Of a stretch of 64,000 nt of DNA, positions 58,665 to 64,000 are shown in pieces. The first letter of the stretch is position 1; each line of letters opens with the position of its first letter. The translations under genes and the position numbers were made by a program. The stretch is from Sanguinoderma infundibulare (lineage: Eukaryota; Basidiomycota; Agaricomycetes; Polyporales; Polyporaceae). The stretch spans positions 1-64,000 of the forward strand of contig JAVLRN010000021.1 of NCBI GenBank assembly GCA_032821775.1, in the 5' to 3' direction. A model generated the notes under the pieces. It had not been told where the DNA came from, did not search any database, and saw only the letters and a list, made by a program, of their open reading frames with translations.

Positions 58665-60586
58665 CTCCCTATGTCAAGCCCTTGTCCCGGTCATTCGCAG
58701 CGTGTGAAGCGGCAACGAAATATATTTGTCTTGTTGCGCGACGACCTCCACCCGCCGCATCGTCCGCACTCCCCCCTTGCGAGAAATGGCAGTAGGATGC
58801 CCATCCTCTGGCGCAGGTCCGGCTGGGCGGAGAATTGCTGCGACCTCATAGGTCCACAGAAGCACGTCCGAGCTGCCACTTGTGCATGTCCTGAGGCATT
58901 GAAGTCGCGTTTGCCGCTTGCGCGTGCCTCGTCCGCTACCGACGACGGTTAAGCAGGCTGTCATCGCTTTGGCAACCGCAGACGTCCTGCGAGCCGAACC
59001 CTGAGCTTGAGTGGGCCGCGCCGTCGGTCACGACGTAATGGAAGAGAGAAGTTGAAGTTGAGAACGACGGGCACGTCCGCACATGTGTCTGTCTCCTTCT
59101 GTCACGGGCGAAGGGCGGCGTGATCGCAGGACGACGAACTCATCGTGTGTCTCAGAATGGACAACATCAGCACCAGCTCCCGCCGCGCGAAGCCGGACCA
59201 CGCACCACGACTGACACCATGATAGATCGGATCCGGATCTGCACCCTCGACAGGGACCTCTACATAGCCGGGGCCCAATGGATGGGTGTCCAAATAGGCG
59301 CGCGTGCGCAATGCGGCAGCCCCACGCCGTCTCGTTCGTCGTGGGCCGCCATCCCGACTCCGTCGCCCCTCGGGATGCGCCACAGAGCACAGGTTCGGAG
59401 CGAGGCTGATCTCGGTCGCCATAGTCTCATAGAGGTCGCGACGTCCGTTGTCGGGCCGAGCAGTGGGCATCATGTCGTCTGGCAAGGCCACAGCCACGGA
59501 TGCACCTCACGCCATTGATGGAGCGCATTCGCAGCTATTCGTGGGGTGCGCTGCAGGGACAAAAATGATAAGGGGTGTGTCGTCGATGTCGTGCGGCAGC
59601 GCCAATTTGGTGAGGTAACCGACCGACTGACCAGGGACCGATGGCGAGTCGAGTGTCGCGGAACGTAGTGACACCACTGTTTCAGTATCGCCGACCTTCG
59701 CCCGACCGATCCAAGCGTGCGGCGTACGTGTCAGAGACGTCTGAGTGCCATCACGATGTCTATGACCGCTGTTCGAGTTTCTTCGCGATGCTGCTAGAAG
59801 CCCAAAAGCTGTTTGGCCTGTCAAGTTGCGTTCGTGAGGAGGACCCTGCCGTCAATGATGTCCGCAGTCAGGAGCCGAACGCACGGTTCTAGACCCCTCA
59901 ACCTGATCTCGTCAAGCTTCTCCCGCGTTTCCGGTGCAGATTTGACTGGACGACCTTCCAAGGAGCACGTTGCTAGTCCAGTGACGAGCGGGGAGAACGG
60001 ATACGGCCATAGGTATTTCATCCGATGATAGATACAACATTGGTTCTCGGGGAACGGTTAACGACGAAATGTTCTCGACGCCGCTCCACCATCGCACTCT
60101 CCCAAGGCGGCTTCTGGAGATATAGTGGGACGTTGGTACGTGACGGGCCACGGCGAATGATGAGAACTTACCTCACAATGATGGCATTGAGACTTTGCAT
60201 CACGAGACGTGAGCTGATAACGTAGGTTTGAGAGGACGAGAGTAGGGTGGCTCAGCACGAGGCTATGCCCCAGGCAGCGAGCCAAGCGCTAGGATCCGTT
60301 CGTGAGAGAAACGCGTTCGATAGCTTCCGGTAGACCACATTCAACAACCGTAGATGGACCGCATTGTGGTCGTAGCAGGACGCGATACATCGCCAGCGAC
60401 GGATATGTACAGGGTGCGGTATGGCTCGGTGCAGCGCGCATGCCCTTGTAGCTCGAAGCTTGGAACCGCACAGCGGAGAACGGAAAAGAAAGCTGAAATT
60501 ATTGTCCCTAAAACAGGATTTTGATGATGCGAGACGGTCTTCAGAGACTAACCTTCCGAATTTGACATTCCGAGAACGACCGGACG

Positions 60587-61933
60587 CTACAGACTGAACA
60601 CGGCTCGCGGTCTCAGGCCTATCACCCCTCCGCCCCTCCCGTCCCATCCCGGAATGGAAGCCCTGCACACCGGGCATCTGTGTGGTGTCCCGCATCAGTG
60701 TCGCCTCTGACAGCGGCAAGCACATGAGAGCGTACCTGGCAATCATCCGCTCGCCCGGAGGAAGGGTATACGCACCCCGCTGGATCGTCGTCTTCACCGC
60801 CGTGAACAGACACTCGCCACAAAGGACGTGTCCGCACGGCGTGATCGTGGCGTAGGACGGCGGCGAGAAACAGATGGGGCACGTATACGCCGCAAGAGGC
60901 TCCACCTCGTCTATTGGCACTGTGTCGACGGAGCGCTCCGGTTGAGCTCGCACTTTCGGCGTCGTTTCTCCGTCGCTCGGCTCTGCGAGTAAAGAAAGCG
61001 GCGCCCGAGCGTGGTCCATAGTCGGAGGGAGGGAGACAGCGCGAGTGGACGTGCTCGGAAGTGATGGGGACGCGAAGTTTTCGATGAATGGAGCATCACC
61101 AGCCGTTGCGCCGCGAGTGTTAGGCGGAACACCCGTGGATGAAGACATGTCCCCGGCGGCAGCGTGGGCGCGCGACCTGGAAGAAAGTTCGTGTTCATCC
61201 ATCATACGTTCGTATGCAGCTCGAGGGTCGTCTGGGAACCGGTGAGACAAACTGGCGGTCTGGGGCATTCGCGCAGCGGGTATTTCGGCGACGCTCGGTT
61301 CTTGCGAAATGGAGGACGAGGTGCCTGAGCCACCCACCAGGACTGCAGCTTCGGGTGGGACGTGTGTCGGGGACGAACCTTGGTTTGATTTGACAGCATC
61401 GTCAGGTGGTACATCTGCAACCGAGCCCAACGCTTTCATATCATCTCAGGCTAAGGGAGGGAATGTTCATGCGTACCTGTAGCCCGCAATGCCAATGCCC
61501 TCCTCTTTCCATTGCGTCCACCCGTTGTGCTACTGCCTGCGACAGGGGACGCAGAGCGTCTCCGTTTCTTCCGCGCACTCGAGCTGCCCTCCCCGCGGTC
61601 TCCTTCGGCACGATGGTAGCTTGCGACCTCATTGTTTGCTCTGCTTGAGCCTGCGATGTCCGACGCCTCTTCCGACCGGTTAATGGTATGTGCTGAAGAG
61701 CTTGCTGGATGTCTTTGAGGACTTCCGGGGTCTTCGGGGTACAGAAGCTGCTGATGACCAGTAACCGACTGCGAGCGGGAGCGAGAAGACGAGACAACAG
61801 AAGAATGGGCTGAAGACCCTCCCCGCTGTCGACGAGGACGCAGAGACCTGTTCGAGACCGTCGTCGGTGGAGGTAGCGACGCAGCTGGAGGCGACTGAGT
61901 CAGGTCGATATTGGACTCCTCGGCGTCGGACAT
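60587..61933 (-). CDS. RING-finger E3 ligase, type B (unit 5)
   Basis: Exons 61477-61933, 60736-61414 and 60587-60677 encode the same 408-residue type B product as in unit 4. The start codon, splice signals and RING ligands are all intact. Confidence 0.82.
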
Positions 61934-62291
61934 TCGCGTTGCGATGTCGTACTTGCCGCGATGTAGAAAACGGCGAGCAAACCTAGGAAACGGAGGCGAG
62001 GACCGTCGGTCATGATGGTGAGAGGCAACCCAGGCCGCTGGCGCTTGGCTACCAGCGGTGTTCAGACGGCGTCGCTCGTCTTTGTACTTCAACTTGACTT
62101 CAACCCTCTCCTTCTTGCCTCCTTCAAATGCTTGCCTGAACGTACGATGGACTCGGATCTGGCGATGGATGGTCGTGTCTCCCAACCGATCTCTGCCCCC
62201 ATCGATGCAATTCTCGACGGCGCTCCGGGCCGGGGCCGGGGCTCGAGGCATGTGTTTCTCTCTTCAGACTCGCTCTGACGTCTGCCTCTCT

Positions 62292-62432
62292 CTCGCGAAC
62301 ATGGAGCTCTGGCGCCGCGACGCATACACCAAGTTCTTCGATCACCTCGAGTCCAAGCGCGGGCTCTGCTACGATCCGAGCGTGGCCCGCCCCCACTTCG
62401 TCCGTGCGCAGCCGGACGCAGGAAGATCATGA
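62292..62432 (+). pseudogene. KRE2/MNT1-type mannosyltransferase fragment, type B (unit 5)
   Basis: This is the same as the unit 4 copy, with the 81-base deletion and the LCYD variant. Confidence 0.55.
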
Positions 62433-63557
62433 CTGGGGAGGTCGCGTCCGTCGCCACGAATACGCGTTGAAGAGGACGTGCTCGCCCGCGGCCTTCTGCT
62501 GTTGCGCGTACGGATTCGGGGAGTCAATCAATCCGATAGGTCGTCTTTTGTCCGGCCTGCTCGCACAGTTCTGGTGAGTGCCGCACCTCTAAAACCGCTT
62601 CGCGACTTGGAAGAGGTTGAGATGCGTACCGGAGGAGGTCGATAGACGACCTGAAGCTGCGCATGGCGAAATTCGAGTCTGGATCGGATCGCGCGAGTTT
62701 TGTGAGTTATTGCTTGAGGAATGTGGTGGACCAGGCGGGTGGCTCACCTATTCTTCCTCTGCGAAGCTCGATGTCGCACATGCGGTATATGATCATCTCC
62801 TCTACGGGCTCTGGATGTGATTCGAACATGAAGCCTGCGATAGGTGGCGTTTAAGTTGTATGCTCGTCATCAAAGGAAATGCCACTTACCGTAGTCGTTG
62901 AGAGCGGCGTTGAGGATAGCTGTAAGAGTGTCACTGACTCAGTAGAGTCGGGGGAGTTACGAGCGCGAGCGCGAGCGGTCTTCATTATGGTGGAAATGCG
63001 GTGGGTACGAAAGACGAAACGGCCCGTCGTCTAGGTGCTTATGAGTGGTGCGCAACTGATGAAGTTCGCGCATGGGAGCATATGCTAATGTTAACGGAGG
63101 AATGATCCTTCAAAAGCGGGTCTTTGTTCGCTCAAAAACGATATGACAAGAGACCGGACCAGGCTTGTCTGACGGCTGGCCACAAAGCATCGCGACATAA
63201 TTATGTGACACAATCTCGGAACAGGTACATGCATGCAGGCTTCCGAAACATACGCGAACATAGAACAAGCACAACGAACAACGATGTGGTGAGCGCACCT
63301 GACGATTCTATTGTACATGCTCACCAACATCGAGAACAGAAACGGAAGGAATGACCCGGCAACGGATATCTGTGGACCGTTCCTCGTCTCCCGTGAGTCG
63401 TGCTCAACCATTACAGTGTACTATGCTAATCACAGCGCACCCCGTGCCATACCAACCGTCTAGATCATCCTCCACGCCCCAAGTCCGGCCCCGTCCGATG
63501 CACGCTGGTTAGAATCCTCAACAACATCAGTTCGCACGCCTCCAAACGACGGAGACC

Positions 63558-64000
63558 GCATGCACTTACCCTCTGCTGCCTGGCCGGACCGAGGTCGTCT
63601 CCCGACTAGCAGACTGCGACTCCGCCGTCAACCTTCTCGCCGAGGCCGACTACTTCACCGAGGGCAACTTCGTCGTCGCCGAGGACGAGCCTGGACCGTC
63701 ATCTTCCGCAGGAGCCGGGCCGTCAAGTTCACGCATGTACAACCTCACGCCCCAGCAGCAGCAGGAGGTCGAGCATGGTGCGTTCCTCCTGTCCTCACTT
63801 TCCATGCTCACAAGGCCTCGACTAATCTACCGATGCATTGGCAGCGCTCGTGGTCCGCTCGTACATCGAGTCCACCTCGTCCCAACTCACGTACTACGGC
63901 CTCTTCAACCTCGTGTCCTCCCTCCCGCCGAACTCCCTCTTCGCCCTCTTTCGCAACTCGCATCTCTCCGTGCTCTACAAATCCCCCACAGACCGCGCGC
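63558..64000 (+). pseudogene. MINDY deubiquitinase fragment, type B, cut by window end (unit 5)
   Basis: This repeats the unit 4 fragment through the first intron and the histidine block, then runs off the window. It is open in the type B frame as far as it can be seen. Confidence 0.72.

Larger units (their letters stand above)
44528..59133 (+). repeat. Macrosatellite unit 4, type B
   Basis: This is the only complete type B unit in the window, 14606 bases long. Its right half repeats the right half of unit 3, and its left third repeats unit 5, both at an exact offset of 14606 with no difference among the open frames compared. It is shorter than type A mainly because it lacks the duplicated RING exon and has other deletions, partly offset by a longer minisatellite and a 25-base insertion near 45.12 kb. 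Confidence 0.97.
59134..64000 (+). repeat. Macrosatellite unit 5, type B, cut by window end
   Basis: This repeats 44528-49394 at offset 14606. It ends inside the MINDY fragment because the window ends, so the array continues to the right by an unknown amount. Confidence 0.96.

Noticed and set aside
1..64000. rDNA or centromeric satellite
   Set aside because: No rRNA-like sequence is seen, and the unit consists of gene pieces and not short AT-rich monomers.
1..64000. Bacterial or viral origin
   Set aside because: Consistent spliceosomal introns and fungal gene families exclude a prokaryotic source, and no viral gene was seen.

Overview
The window is eukaryotic and looks like an agaricomycete (basidiomycete) fungus. 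The supporting evidence is short GT..AG introns of 57-76 nt, GC-rich codons, and fragments of typical fungal nuclear genes: an Slx8-like RING ligase, a MINDY deubiquitinase, Tvp38, a KRE2-type mannosyltransferase and a ferric reductase. There is no operon structure, rRNA, tRNA, CRISPR array or telomere repeat.

The whole window is one head-to-tail macrosatellite of very long units. Counted from the window start (an arbitrary phase), the units are 1-14808, 14809-29618, 29619-44527, 44528-59133 and a cut fifth unit 59134-64000, so the lengths are about 14.81, 14.81, 14.91 and 14.61 kb. Two subtypes exist. Type A fills units 1 and 2, type B fills units 4 and 5. Unit 3 is a mosaic: a patchy B-like start, type A to about 36.6 kb, and type B from about 36.8 kb. 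Within a subtype the copies look almost identical; between subtypes there are many substitutions and indels.

Each full unit has the same order: a gene-poor stretch; a minus-strand spliced RING-finger gene that is open in every copy; a scrap of KRE2/MNT1 mannosyltransferase (+); a 5'-truncated MINDY deubiquitinase (+); an unidentified alanine-rich open frame (-); a small single-pass membrane protein (-); a chimeric RING-gene scrap; the 3' end of a Tvp38-like gene (+); an unidentified, possibly Arb1-like ORF (-); a frameshifted ferric-reductase C-terminus (+); a second RING-gene fragment in inverted orientation (+); and a 26-bp minisatellite.

The unit therefore looks like a composite of fragments from unrelated genes that was amplified in tandem. 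Only the RING gene keeps a complete spliced frame in all five copies. In type A the MINDY, Tvp38 and Arb1-like frames each carry inactivating lesions that type B lacks, while the type A RING gene has gained a 78-residue duplicated exon. Gene names rest on motif recognition by eye; no search was run.
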